A DNA stretch of 64,000 nt, taken from positions 1 through 64,000 of the forward strand of contig NZ_JAEMEF010000002.1 of NCBI RefSeq assembly GCF_016785945.1, written 5' to 3'. The translations under genes were made by a program, and so were the position numbers. The first letter of the stretch is position 1; each line of letters opens with the position of its first letter. The notes under the pieces were generated by a model that ran no database searches, was not told the origin of the DNA, and saw nothing but the letters and a program-made list of their open reading frames with translations. The stretch comes from Olleya sediminilitoris. Lineage in GTDB: Bacteria; Bacteroidota; Bacteroidia; Flavobacteriales; Flavobacteriaceae. Below are positions 53,372-61,073 of the stretch, piece after piece.

Positions 53372-54094
53372 ATGAATACATTAGAAACAACACAACAAGA
53401 AGTTTTCGCAATGCCAAGAATTGGTGACAAAGCACCAGAATTTAAAGCAGTAACAACACAAGGAGATATTAATTACCCATCGGATTATAAAGGAAAATGG
53501 TCTATACTATTTAGTCATCCAGCAGATTTTACGCCTGTTTGTACCTCTGAGTTTATGACATTTGCGCATTTAGAAGAAAAATTTGAAAAAGCAAATTGTA
53601 GTTTAATAGGATTGTCTATTGACGGTCTGTACAGTCATATTGCTTGGTTAAGAACGATTAAAGATAAAATTGAATTTAATGGGATGAAAGACATTGAAGT
53701 TAAATTTCCTTTAATAGAAGATATCTCCATGGAAGTTGCTAAAAAATACGGAATGATTCAACCAGGAGAAAGTAAAACACAAGCCGTAAGAGCTGTCTTT
53801 TTTGTTGATCCAAATGAAACTGTTAGAGCTATCATTTATTATCCATTAAGCTTAGGACGTAACTTTGATGAACTTTACAGAGCATTAATAGCTATGCAAA
53901 CCTCAGACAAATTTAATGTAGCCACTCCTGCAGATTGGAATCCTGGAGATGATGTTATTGTATCACCAGCAGGTTCTTGTGGTGTTGCAGAAGAGCGTAT
54001 GACGTCTACAGAAGATCTAGATTGTAAAGACTGGTTTTTCTGTACTAAAAAATTAGATAAAGATTTAGTATTGGATTCAATCTTAAAAAAGTAA
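53372..54094 (+). CDS. Peroxiredoxin (Prx6/AhpC-TSA type)
   Basis: A 240-residue peroxiredoxin. The peroxidatic Cys is in DFTPVCTSEF (about residue 57) and the Arg in the AVRAVFFVDP region. The long C-terminal domain of the Prx6 group is present, with extra Cys in SPAGSCGVAEE, DLDCKDWFFCTKK. It reduces H2O2, peroxynitrite or persulfides. Its promoter carries a hybrid Crp1/Crp2 operator and it ends before a terminator. Confidence 0.9.
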   Translation: MNTLETTQQEVFAMPRIGDKAPEFKAVTTQGDINYPSDYKGKWSILFSHPADFTPVCTSEFMTFAHLEEKFEKANCSLIGLSIDGLYSHIAWLRTIKDKIEFNGMKDIEVKFPLIEDISMEVAKKYGMIQPGESKTQAVRAVFFVDPNETVRAIIYYPLSLGRNFDELYRALIAMQTSDKFNVATPADWNPGDDVIVSPAGSCGVAEERMTSTEDLDCKDWFFCTKKLDKDLVLDSILKK

Positions 54095-54107
54095 GTCAAT
54101 TACATTT

Positions 54108-54136
54108 AAAAAGAGCCTTTTATTAAGGCTCTTTTT
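54108..54136 (+). terminator. Terminator after the peroxiredoxin gene
   Basis: The arms AAAAAGAGCC (54108-54117) and GGCTCTTTTT (54127-54136) enclose a 9-base loop and end in T. It abuts the cydA operator. Confidence 0.9.
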
Positions 54137-54181
54137 TGTAATATAAGTTACATAATAATTAAGCGTTGTGTCGTATTTTTG
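54137..54181 (+). promoter_or_regulatory. cydAB promoter: Crp2-type operator plus -7 box
   Basis: Operator TGTAATATAAGTTACA (54137-54152, centre 54144.5); box TATTTTTG (54174-54181). Spacing is 29.5 bp and the start codon is 18 bp beyond the box. Confidence 0.88.
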
Positions 54182-54199
54182 TATTAAAATAAATAAGCT

Positions 54200-55546
54200 A
54201 TGGATACCGAAATTTTAGCCAGAATTCAATTTGCCTTCACCATTGCCTTTCATTATATCTATCCTCCATTAAGTATTGGTATAGGTTTGATCATGGTTAT
54301 TATGGAAGGACTATATCTTAAAACAGGAAATAAGCATTATGAAGTATTAACTCGCTTTTGGTTAAAAATCTTTGCTATAACTTTTGGTATTGGTGTCGCA
54401 ACAGGTATTATTATGGAGTTTGAGTTTGGTACCAATTGGGCAGTATATTCAAGATATGTTGGTGATATTTTTGGAAGCGCTTTAGCAGCCGAAGGTTTAT
54501 TTGCATTTGGATTAGAAAGTGCCTTTTTAGGAGTTTTAATTTTTGGATGGAATCGTGTATCTCCTAGAGTACATTTTATATCTACAATTGGTGTTTTTCT
54601 TGGTTCCATGTTTTCGGCAGTTTGGATTGTAGTAGCTAATAGTTGGCAACAAACACCAGCTGGTTATCATATAGTTGGCGAAGGATTTAATGCTAGAGCA
54701 GAAGTGACAGACTTTTGGGCAATGGTTTTTAATCCATCTAGTGTAGATAGGATTATTCATGTTTGGCAAGGCGCATTTTTAGCAGGTGCGTTTTTAGTTT
54801 TAAGTGTGCATGCTTACTATTTACTTAAAGGTCGATATGTTGAAATTTCAAAAAAAGCATTTAAAATTGCTTTAGGTTTGGCAACTATTATATCATTAAC
54901 TCAATTACTTTCAGGGCATAGTTCGGCAGATGGTGTGGCTGTAAATCAGCCAGCAAAATTAGCTGCTATGGAAGGGCATTATGACAAATCTGCACCTGCT
55001 GATTTATACTTGTTTGGTTGGGTAAATGATAAAACGCAAGAAGTGACAGGTATTGGTATACCAGGAGGTTTGTCTTTTTTGGTACATCAAGATTTTGAAG
55101 CTCCAATTACTGGATTAAATGCTTTTCCAGAAGAGGATAGACCAGGTCAAGTAAATGCAGTGTTTCAATTTTATCATATTATGATTTCTATAGGTATGTT
55201 TTTAATTGGATTAACATTATATGCTTCGTTTTTATGGTGGAAAGGAACATTATTTGAAAAACGATGGTTATTAAAAATCTTTGCATTTTCAGTGTTACTA
55301 CCACAAATAGCAAATCAAGTCGGATGGTTTGCTGCAGAGATGGGACGTCAACCATGGATTGTTTATGGACATTTAAGAACAAACGAAGGATTTTCGCAAG
55401 AAGTGTCTTCTAATCAAATTTTATTCTCTTTAATTTTATTTTTAGTAGTCTATGCTATATTATTTTTGTTATTTATCTATTCTTTAAATAAAAAGATAAA
55501 ACACGGACCATATGATGAAGCTAATAATACACTAGACATTATTTAA
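54200..55546 (+). CDS. cydA: Cytochrome bd quinol oxidase subunit I
   Basis: A 448-residue membrane protein with nine helices. It starts with ARIQFAFTIAFHYIYPPLSIG, which holds the heme ligand His, and has the GRQPWIVYGHLRT region and a short Q-loop form (HSSADGVAVNQPAKLAAMEGHYD). It oxidises menaquinol and reduces O2 with high affinity without pumping protons. Cytochrome bd lacks copper and resists sulfide and NO. It is the first gene of the cydAB operon. Confidence 0.95.
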   Translation: MDTEILARIQFAFTIAFHYIYPPLSIGIGLIMVIMEGLYLKTGNKHYEVLTRFWLKIFAITFGIGVATGIIMEFEFGTNWAVYSRYVGDIFGSALAAEGLFAFGLESAFLGVLIFGWNRVSPRVHFISTIGVFLGSMFSAVWIVVANSWQQTPAGYHIVGEGFNARAEVTDFWAMVFNPSSVDRIIHVWQGAFLAGAFLVLSVHAYYLLKGRYVEISKKAFKIALGLATIISLTQLLSGHSSADGVAVNQPAKLAAMEGHYDKSAPADLYLFGWVNDKTQEVTGIGIPGGLSFLVHQDFEAPITGLNAFPEEDRPGQVNAVFQFYHIMISIGMFLIGLTLYASFLWWKGTLFEKRWLLKIFAFSVLLPQIANQVGWFAAEMGRQPWIVYGHLRTNEGFSQEVSSNQILFSLILFLVVYAILFLLFIYSLNKKIKHGPYDEANNTLDII

Positions 55547-55556
55547 ACAAACACTT

Positions 55557-56594
55557 ATGGAAACAATATTAGGTATAGATTATCCAACACTTTGGTATTT
55601 AGTTGTCGGCTTATTATTTTCGGGTTATGCTATTTTAGAAGGGTTTGATTATGGTGCTGGTGCTTGGCACTTATTTTTAAAAAAAGACTTAAGTCGTCGT
55701 ATTGCAATTAATGCTATTGGTCCATTGTGGGACGCAAATCAAGTGTGGTTAATTATTGGTGGAGGCGCCTTATTTGCAGGATTTCCTGTTATGTATGCTA
55801 CTATGTTATCGGCAATGTATATACCTTTTATGTTGTTTTTAATGCTTTTAGTGTTAAGATCTTCTGCTATAAAATTTAGAAGTGCTGAAGATATGACTTG
55901 GTGGCGAAAAACATGGGATATTATTTATTTTGTTTCCAACACGTTAATAGCTTTTTTATTAGGTGTTGTCTTAGGTAATGTTTTGCAAGGTTTTGAATTA
56001 GGAGAAAACTTGACCTATCAAGGTGGTATTTTCTTCTCATTTTTAAGTCCTTATGCTATTATGGTTGGTTTTACAACATTATCTATTTTTATGACACAAG
56101 GTGCAATTTTTTTATTACTAAAAACGGAAGGTCGTTTGCATGCTAGATTAACGTTTTTGCTAAAAAAAGGAATGATTTTCTTTATTATAAGTTTTGCAGT
56201 AACATCATTATATACTTTGACTTTTTTACACGGAGTTACAGATAAATTTAAAGAAAACCCTGTGTTTTTTGCATTACCTATTCTAGCTTTTTTAGCAGTA
56301 GCCAATGTACCTAGATTAGTGTCTAAGAAAAAATATGCTAATGCTTTAGTTTTTTCATCTTTAACTATGGCTTTTTTATTAATGTTAGTTGCTTTTCAAT
56401 TATATCCAGTATTATTACCTTCGACTATAGACCCTAAATACAGCGTAACTATATACAATGCAGCGTCTTCGCAAAAGTCACTGGGTATTATGTTAACTAT
56501 TGTGGCTATTGGAGCACCATTATTAGCTGGTTATTTCTTGTTTTTATATAAAACATTTCATGGTAAAGTAAAATTGGACGATACTAGTTACTAG
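55557..56594 (+). CDS. cydB: Cytochrome bd quinol oxidase subunit II
   Basis: A 345-residue CydB with about nine helices and the N-terminal signature LWYLVVGLLFSGYAILEGFDYGAG, followed by GPLWDANQVWLIIGGGALFAGFP. It forms the second half of cytochrome bd with CydA and starts 10 bp after it. No CydX-like gene follows directly; the next transcript is that of the SQR. Confidence 0.95.
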   Translation: METILGIDYPTLWYLVVGLLFSGYAILEGFDYGAGAWHLFLKKDLSRRIAINAIGPLWDANQVWLIIGGGALFAGFPVMYATMLSAMYIPFMLFLMLLVLRSSAIKFRSAEDMTWWRKTWDIIYFVSNTLIAFLLGVVLGNVLQGFELGENLTYQGGIFFSFLSPYAIMVGFTTLSIFMTQGAIFLLLKTEGRLHARLTFLLKKGMIFFIISFAVTSLYTLTFLHGVTDKFKENPVFFALPILAFLAVANVPRLVSKKKYANALVFSSLTMAFLLMLVAFQLYPVLLPSTIDPKYSVTIYNAASSQKSLGIMLTIVAIGAPLLAGYFLFLYKTFHGKVKLDDTSY

Positions 56595-56597
56595 TTA

Positions 56598-56642
56598 TGT
56601 AACATAAGTAGCTGTGCAGGTTTTAAGTATATAATATCTTTA
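56598..56642 (+). promoter_or_regulatory. SQR promoter: Crp2-type operator plus -7 box
   Basis: Operator TGTAACATAAGTAGCT (56598-56613, centre 56605.5; good left half, weaker right half) starts 3 bp after the cydB stop. Box TATCTTTA (56635-56642). Spacing is 29.5 bp. Confidence 0.8.
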
Positions 56643-56659
56643 TTTAAAATTCACAGATT

Positions 56660-58117
56660 ATGTCTAAAATCGTCATTTTAGGAGCCGGAATTTCTGGTCA
56701 TGTAGCAGCTTCTCATTTAAGAAGAAAACTATCTAAAGATCACGAAGTTGTTGTGGTATCTCCTAACACTAATTACCAATGGATTCCTTCCAATATTTGG
56801 GTTGGAATTGGTAGAATGAAATCAAAAAAAATCTTATTACCATTAGCTCCTTTATACAAAAAGAAAGGAATAGGTTATAAACAAGCTAAAGCAATTTCGT
56901 TTTTTCCTGAAGGCGATAAAAATGAGGATAAACCATATGTTTTATCAGAGTATGTCGCAGGAGCTAATAAAGGTCAACAAGAAAAAATAACTTACGATTA
57001 TTTAATTAATGCTACTGGACCAAAATTAAATTTTGAAGCGACAGAAGGCTTAATTCCGGGACAAAATAAAACCTATTCTGTTTGTACTTATACACATGCA
57101 GACCATGCTTGGGAAGGTTTAAATGAAGTTATTCAGCAAATGAAAGCTGGTAAAAAAGCTAAAATATTGATTGGTACAGGACACGCAAAATCAACTTGTC
57201 AAGGTGCTGCGTTTGAGTATATTTTAAATGTAGAACAGGAGTTGCGTAAGCACAATGTACGCGATATGGCAGAAGTCACTTGGATTTCTAACGAATACCA
57301 ATTAGGCGATTTTGGGATGGATGGTATGTTGTTAAGCTACGGAAGCATGACCATGAAATCTCATGAAATGGTCGAAATGATTTTTGAAGATAGAGACATC
57401 AAGTGGATATTAGGAGCAGGTGTTAATAAAATTGAAGATGGTATTGCCCATTATGAAAACTTGGAAGGAGAATATAAGACTGAAACTTATGATTTTGCAA
57501 TGTTAATTCCATCATTTTCTGGTCATGGTTTTAAAGCTTTTGATAAAAATGAAAATGACATCACAGAAAAACTATTTAAAGGGTTTATGATTGTAGATGC
57601 CGATTATACAACAAAACCATACGAAGAATGGTCTGTAAAAGATTGGCCAGAAACGTATCAAAACCCAAGTTATAAAAATATTTTTGCTCCAGGAATTGCA
57701 TTTGCGCCTCCACACGCCATTTCTAAGCCAAGAACTAGCAAAAACGGAACAGTTATTTCGCCAGCACCTCCACGTACAGGTATGCCCTCTGGTATTACTG
57801 CCAAATTGGTCGCAGATAATATTATTGACTCTATTAAAAGTGGATCAGAGTCATTACATCACAAGGGAAGTTTAGGTAATATGGGAGCAGCATGTATTGC
57901 TTCTGCTGGTTACGGAATGACAAAGGGAAGTGGCGTTAGTATTACCACGTTTCCTATTGTTCCTGACTACGAAAAATATCCAAAAACACAAGGTAGACAA
58001 TTAGGAAAAACTTTTGGAGAAATTGGTTTAGCAGGACATTGGTTAAAACTAGTATTGCACTATGCGTTTATCTATAAAGCAAAAATGAAACCTTTTTGGT
58101 GGTTGATTCCAGAATAA
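56660..58117 (+). CDS. sqr: Sulfide:quinone oxidoreductase-type flavoprotein
   Basis: A 485-residue FAD-dependent disulfide-reductase-family protein: N-terminal Rossmann motif VILGAGISGHVAASHL, NYQWIPSNIWVGIGRM, the DYLINATGPKLNFEAT segment, Cys in TYSVCTY and STCQGAAFEYI that are placed like SQR redox Cys, and a C-terminal amphipathic, Trp-rich anchor (YKAKMKPFWWLIPE). It moves electrons from sulfide to menaquinone and makes persulfide for the dioxygenase at 45592. Its length fits the longer SQR types. Confidence 0.85.
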   Translation: MSKIVILGAGISGHVAASHLRRKLSKDHEVVVVSPNTNYQWIPSNIWVGIGRMKSKKILLPLAPLYKKKGIGYKQAKAISFFPEGDKNEDKPYVLSEYVAGANKGQQEKITYDYLINATGPKLNFEATEGLIPGQNKTYSVCTYTHADHAWEGLNEVIQQMKAGKKAKILIGTGHAKSTCQGAAFEYILNVEQELRKHNVRDMAEVTWISNEYQLGDFGMDGMLLSYGSMTMKSHEMVEMIFEDRDIKWILGAGVNKIEDGIAHYENLEGEYKTETYDFAMLIPSFSGHGFKAFDKNENDITEKLFKGFMIVDADYTTKPYEEWSVKDWPETYQNPSYKNIFAPGIAFAPPHAISKPRTSKNGTVISPAPPRTGMPSGITAKLVADNIIDSIKSGSESLHHKGSLGNMGAACIASAGYGMTKGSGVSITTFPIVPDYEKYPKTQGRQLGKTFGEIGLAGHWLKLVLHYAFIYKAKMKPFWWLIPE

Positions 58118-58218
58118 GCAAAGTGCACTTTTTTTTTTGCTATATATCACTTATTGTGAAAATTTAAGAAGAGATGTAGGATTAAATGAAAATTTATAAG
58201 AATTAAATAATTACTAAA

Positions 58219-58356
58219 ATGACAGAAAGAATATCAAAATATCAAAGATTTAAAATGATGAATCCAATCATTCAGTTTTTTAAATTCATTTATTTAAGTA
58301 TAAAAATAATGGTTGTTGTAGCAGGAGGACATGGTGGTACTAGAAAAGTTAACTGA
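58219..58356 (+). CDS. 45-residue protein with a conserved-looking AGGHGGTR tail
   Basis: The frame runs from ATG 58219 to TGA 58354-58356. A basic N-terminus (MTERISKYQRFKMMNP) is followed by one amphipathic or membrane helix (IIQFFKFIYLSIKIMVVV) and the C-terminal AGGHGGTRKVN. The stop codon lies inside the stem of a terminator, a compact arrangement expected for a real gene. Similar short proteins seem familiar from Flavobacteria, but I know no function. It follows the SQR gene by 101 bp and may be in its transcript. Confidence 0.5.
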   Translation: MTERISKYQRFKMMNPIIQFFKFIYLSIKIMVVVAGGHGGTRKVN

Positions 58357-58375
58357 TTTGGTTATCAGTTTTTCC
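58351..58375 (+). terminator. Hairpin terminator overlapping the end of the 45-residue ORF
   Basis: The arms AACTGAT (58351-58357) and ATCAGTT (58364-58370) are followed by TTT and a T-rich stretch. It separates this ORF from the convergent YdjM-like gene. Confidence 0.65.
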
Positions 58376-58379
58376 TTTT

Positions 58380-59378
58380 TTAATTCCCTTTCACACGTTG
58401 CCAAAGTTCTGATAACAGCTTTTTACCGTCATTAGAATCTTTTGGAGCTTCAATAAATGAAACTTTACCAGAAGGATCAACATCTAATTTGTATTTAAAA
58501 ACAAAACTGTCTGATTTTGGTTTTAAACTTAATAATCCAAAACGTAAATCGTTAAAATAAAGGGTGTTTTCTGTTTTAGTAATTGTGTACCAACCTTCCG
58601 TAATGGCAATCATTTGCTTTACACTTTTATCTTCAACAAGACTACCTAATAAGTAGTGTTTTTTTGGATAGCTTTCAAAAGTGATTGGTTGGCTGTCAAA
58701 AAACGAATAATTCCCCAATAAATAAGCATCTTCAGTTTGCACATTAGCGCTCCAAAGTATGGTATTTAATGCAGATGGTCTAGTATCAATATCTAAATAA
58801 GCTATGTTTTGGTCTTTTAAAGCAGATTCAAATTTTGTGTAAGCTGCCCATTTTATAAGTAGCGTAATGGCTAAGTACGTCGTACTTATTATTAATCCCA
58901 TATTGTTATAAAAACGTCGTTTTGCAGTGGTCCGTTTTTGACGCATCGCCAAAATTAAAAATATCAGAAAAGGGACTGTGTACAATGGGTCAACTACAAA
59001 TATGTTTTTAAAGGCTAATCGTAAATCAAAAGGCCAAAATAGTTGTGTTCCCCAAGTAGTGTGTGCATCTAATATAGGATGAGTTACAAAAGCTAAAAAG
59101 AATAGCCAAGTCCAGTTTTTAAAGTTTTTATAGGTTTCGTAACGCGTGACAATCCAAGTTAAAATAGGGGCAAACAGCACAGAAAACACAATAGAATGCG
59201 TAAATCCACGATGTACATAAAGTGCTGTAACACTGTCCGTAAAAAAAGAGGCTAAAACATCTAAATCCGGAATGGTTCCTGCAATAGCACCATAAAGCAT
59301 GGCTTTATTTCCAATTTTTCTACCTAAAACAGCTTCGCCTACAGCTGCTCCTAATACTATTTGTGTTAATGAATCCAT
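58380..59378 (-). CDS. YdjM-like membrane-bound metal-dependent hydrolase
   Basis: A 332-residue protein with about five membrane helices. The start MDSLTQIVLGAAVGEAVLGRK and the motifs GTIPDLDVL, HRGFTHSI and FVTHPILDAHTTWG are those of the YdjM/DUF457 family with metal-binding His and Asp. The C-terminal ~130 residues form an extra periplasmic beta-domain. The substrate is not known, though the family is linked to phospholipase-type activity. It is alone on the minus strand; the 276-bp gap upstream (59379-59654) otherwise holds only the RND operon promoter. Confidence 0.8.
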   Translation of the reverse strand: MDSLTQIVLGAAVGEAVLGRKIGNKAMLYGAIAGTIPDLDVLASFFTDSVTALYVHRGFTHSIVFSVLFAPILTWIVTRYETYKNFKNWTWLFFLAFVTHPILDAHTTWGTQLFWPFDLRLAFKNIFVVDPLYTVPFLIFLILAMRQKRTTAKRRFYNNMGLIISTTYLAITLLIKWAAYTKFESALKDQNIAYLDIDTRPSALNTILWSANVQTEDAYLLGNYSFFDSQPITFESYPKKHYLLGSLVEDKSVKQMIAITEGWYTITKTENTLYFNDLRFGLLSLKPKSDSFVFKYKLDVDPSGKVSFIEAPKDSNDGKKLLSELWQRVKGN

Positions 59379-59590
59379 ATAGCATGCAAAAGTAAGAGAT
59401 ACTAATTTATTTATAACAAGACTTCGGTTTTATGTTGTTTTTTGGGTGCTTAATAAAAATTAATCATTAGTGTTGTTTGTGCAATTGTTTAACAGTCAGT
59501 GTTTTGTATGATAATTATCAGTGTGTATACTTTTCATTTATTCTAAATTTATAACTATTGAAGGTGTCTTATTTCAAATTACTTTTCTTA

Positions 59591-59635
59591 AGTAACCTAT
59601 GTTACTAACTAAAGTAAATTCCTGAACTATTTTTG
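59591..59635 (+). promoter_or_regulatory. RND efflux operon promoter: Crp2-type operator plus -7 box
   Basis: Operator AGTAACCTATGTTACT (59591-59606, centre 59598.5, perfect arms); box TATTTTTG (59628-59635). Spacing is 29.5 bp and the start codon is 19 bp beyond the box. Confidence 0.87.
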
Positions 59636-59654
59636 TACTGTAAATTATTGATAA

Positions 59655-60962
59655 ATGAAAAAACACATATATATAGTCGCTTTACTTTTTGTTTTCAGCA
59701 TGTCTGTAAAAGCACAAGACTTGGTGCCCATTGCAAAATCTGATGTTTTGTCAAAGGTATCTGAGAATAATACTAGTATAAAAATTTCTGAAGAAGATTT
59801 TAATGCAGCCAAAGCAGATTACAGGCAAACCAATGCAGTGTTTTTGCCAAACATTACAGCAAGTCACACTGCAATGGCGACGACTAATCCTTTGATGGCT
59901 TTTGGTTCTAAATTAAATCAGGAGATTTTAAGCTCAAACGATTTTAATCCTGCATTATTAAACGATCCTTCGAAGATTGAAAACTATGCTACTAAATTCG
60001 AAATTCAGCAACCATTAATTAATTTAGATGGTATTTACCAACGTAAAGCTGCTAAGTCAAAAATGGAAGCCATGTCTTTAAAGACAGAACGTACACAAGA
60101 GTATTTGGTGTTTGAAGTGGATAAAGCCTACATGCAATTACAATTAGCCTATAAAGCGGTAGACGTGTTAGAAAAAGCATTAGAAGCTGCAAATGCTAAT
60201 AAAAAATTAGCTGATGACAGTTTTAAACAAGGGTATTTACAACGTGCAGATGTACTGAATGTTGAAGTACGTGTTACTGAAGTTCTAAATCAATTACAAA
60301 CAGCTAAAAGTAATGTGCAAAATGCCTCTAATTATTTGTCTTTTTTAATGAATGATGATGCTTATGTTGTGTATATGCCAAGTGATGAATTGTCCATTGC
60401 AACGTTTACTTTAGACGATAATAAGGTTTCAGAAAATCGTTCTGACATTAAAGCCATGCAATTAGCAACCAATGCTTATGAAGCGATGAATAAAGCAGAT
60501 AAAATGGCGTTTTTACCACGTTTAAATGCGTTTGGAAGTTATGAGTTGTATGACGATCAAATTTTTCAAGGAAGCGCTAATGGTTATCTATTCGGAGCAC
60601 AATTAAGTTGGGATATATTTCAAGGGTCTAAACGTATTGGTAAAGCTCAAAAAAGTAAATCAGAATTCGAAAAATCTAAATTAGAATACAAGCAATATGT
60701 ATCTAAAAGTAAATTAGAATTAAACAAAGCTAAACGCGCTTTTATAGATGCTGATAATAAGTTGAAATTAAAAACTTTAGCATTGCAACAGTCAGAAGAA
60801 TCTTTACGTATTAGAACCAACAGATTTAAAGAAGGTCTAGAAAAAACATCCGATTTATTAATTGCCGAAACGCAATATGCACAAAAGCAATTGGAATATT
60901 ACCAAACCATTTTTGAATACAATTACACACAAGCATATTTACAATTTTTAACTAAAGAATAA
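59655..60962 (+). CDS. TolC-family outer-membrane efflux channel
   Basis: A 435-residue protein with a signal peptide (ending VKAQD) and two TolC-type helical repeats, including ADVLNVEVRVTEVLNQLQTAKSNV and TSDLLIAETQYAQKQLEYYQTIFEYNYTQAYLQFL. It forms the outer-membrane exit duct for the RND pump encoded downstream. It is the first gene of the operon and carries a Crp2-type operator. Confidence 0.9.
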   Translation: MKKHIYIVALLFVFSMSVKAQDLVPIAKSDVLSKVSENNTSIKISEEDFNAAKADYRQTNAVFLPNITASHTAMATTNPLMAFGSKLNQEILSSNDFNPALLNDPSKIENYATKFEIQQPLINLDGIYQRKAAKSKMEAMSLKTERTQEYLVFEVDKAYMQLQLAYKAVDVLEKALEAANANKKLADDSFKQGYLQRADVLNVEVRVTEVLNQLQTAKSNVQNASNYLSFLMNDDAYVVYMPSDELSIATFTLDDNKVSENRSDIKAMQLATNAYEAMNKADKMAFLPRLNAFGSYELYDDQIFQGSANGYLFGAQLSWDIFQGSKRIGKAQKSKSEFEKSKLEYKQYVSKSKLELNKAKRAFIDADNKLKLKTLALQQSEESLRIRTNRFKEGLEKTSDLLIAETQYAQKQLEYYQTIFEYNYTQAYLQFLTKE

Positions 60963-61027
60963 AAAAGATACAAGAATATAGAACCAAGAATCAAGATTAA
61001 TTTCCGAGAGTTCTTAATTATAAAAAT

Positions 61028-61053
61028 GTCACACTAAGCGCAGTCGAAGTGTC
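61028..61053 (+). repeat. Flavobacterial-type intergenic repeat (GTCACACTAAGCGCAGTCGA)
   Basis: This 26-bp stretch, which continues AGTGTC, resembles a short interspersed repeat (gtcacactgagcgcagtcgaagtg type) that I recall from many Flavobacteria. CACT and AGTG at its ends can pair. It lies in the 111-bp gap between tolC and the adaptor gene. Confidence 0.5.
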
Positions 61054-61073
61054 TTAAATAAAAAATAATAACC

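Noticed and set aside
58146-58159. TCACTTATTGTGA palindrome between SQR and the 45-residue ORF as another Crp site
   Set aside because: Half-sites are in the reverse order to the operator set and there is no -7 box at the 29.5-bp spacing.
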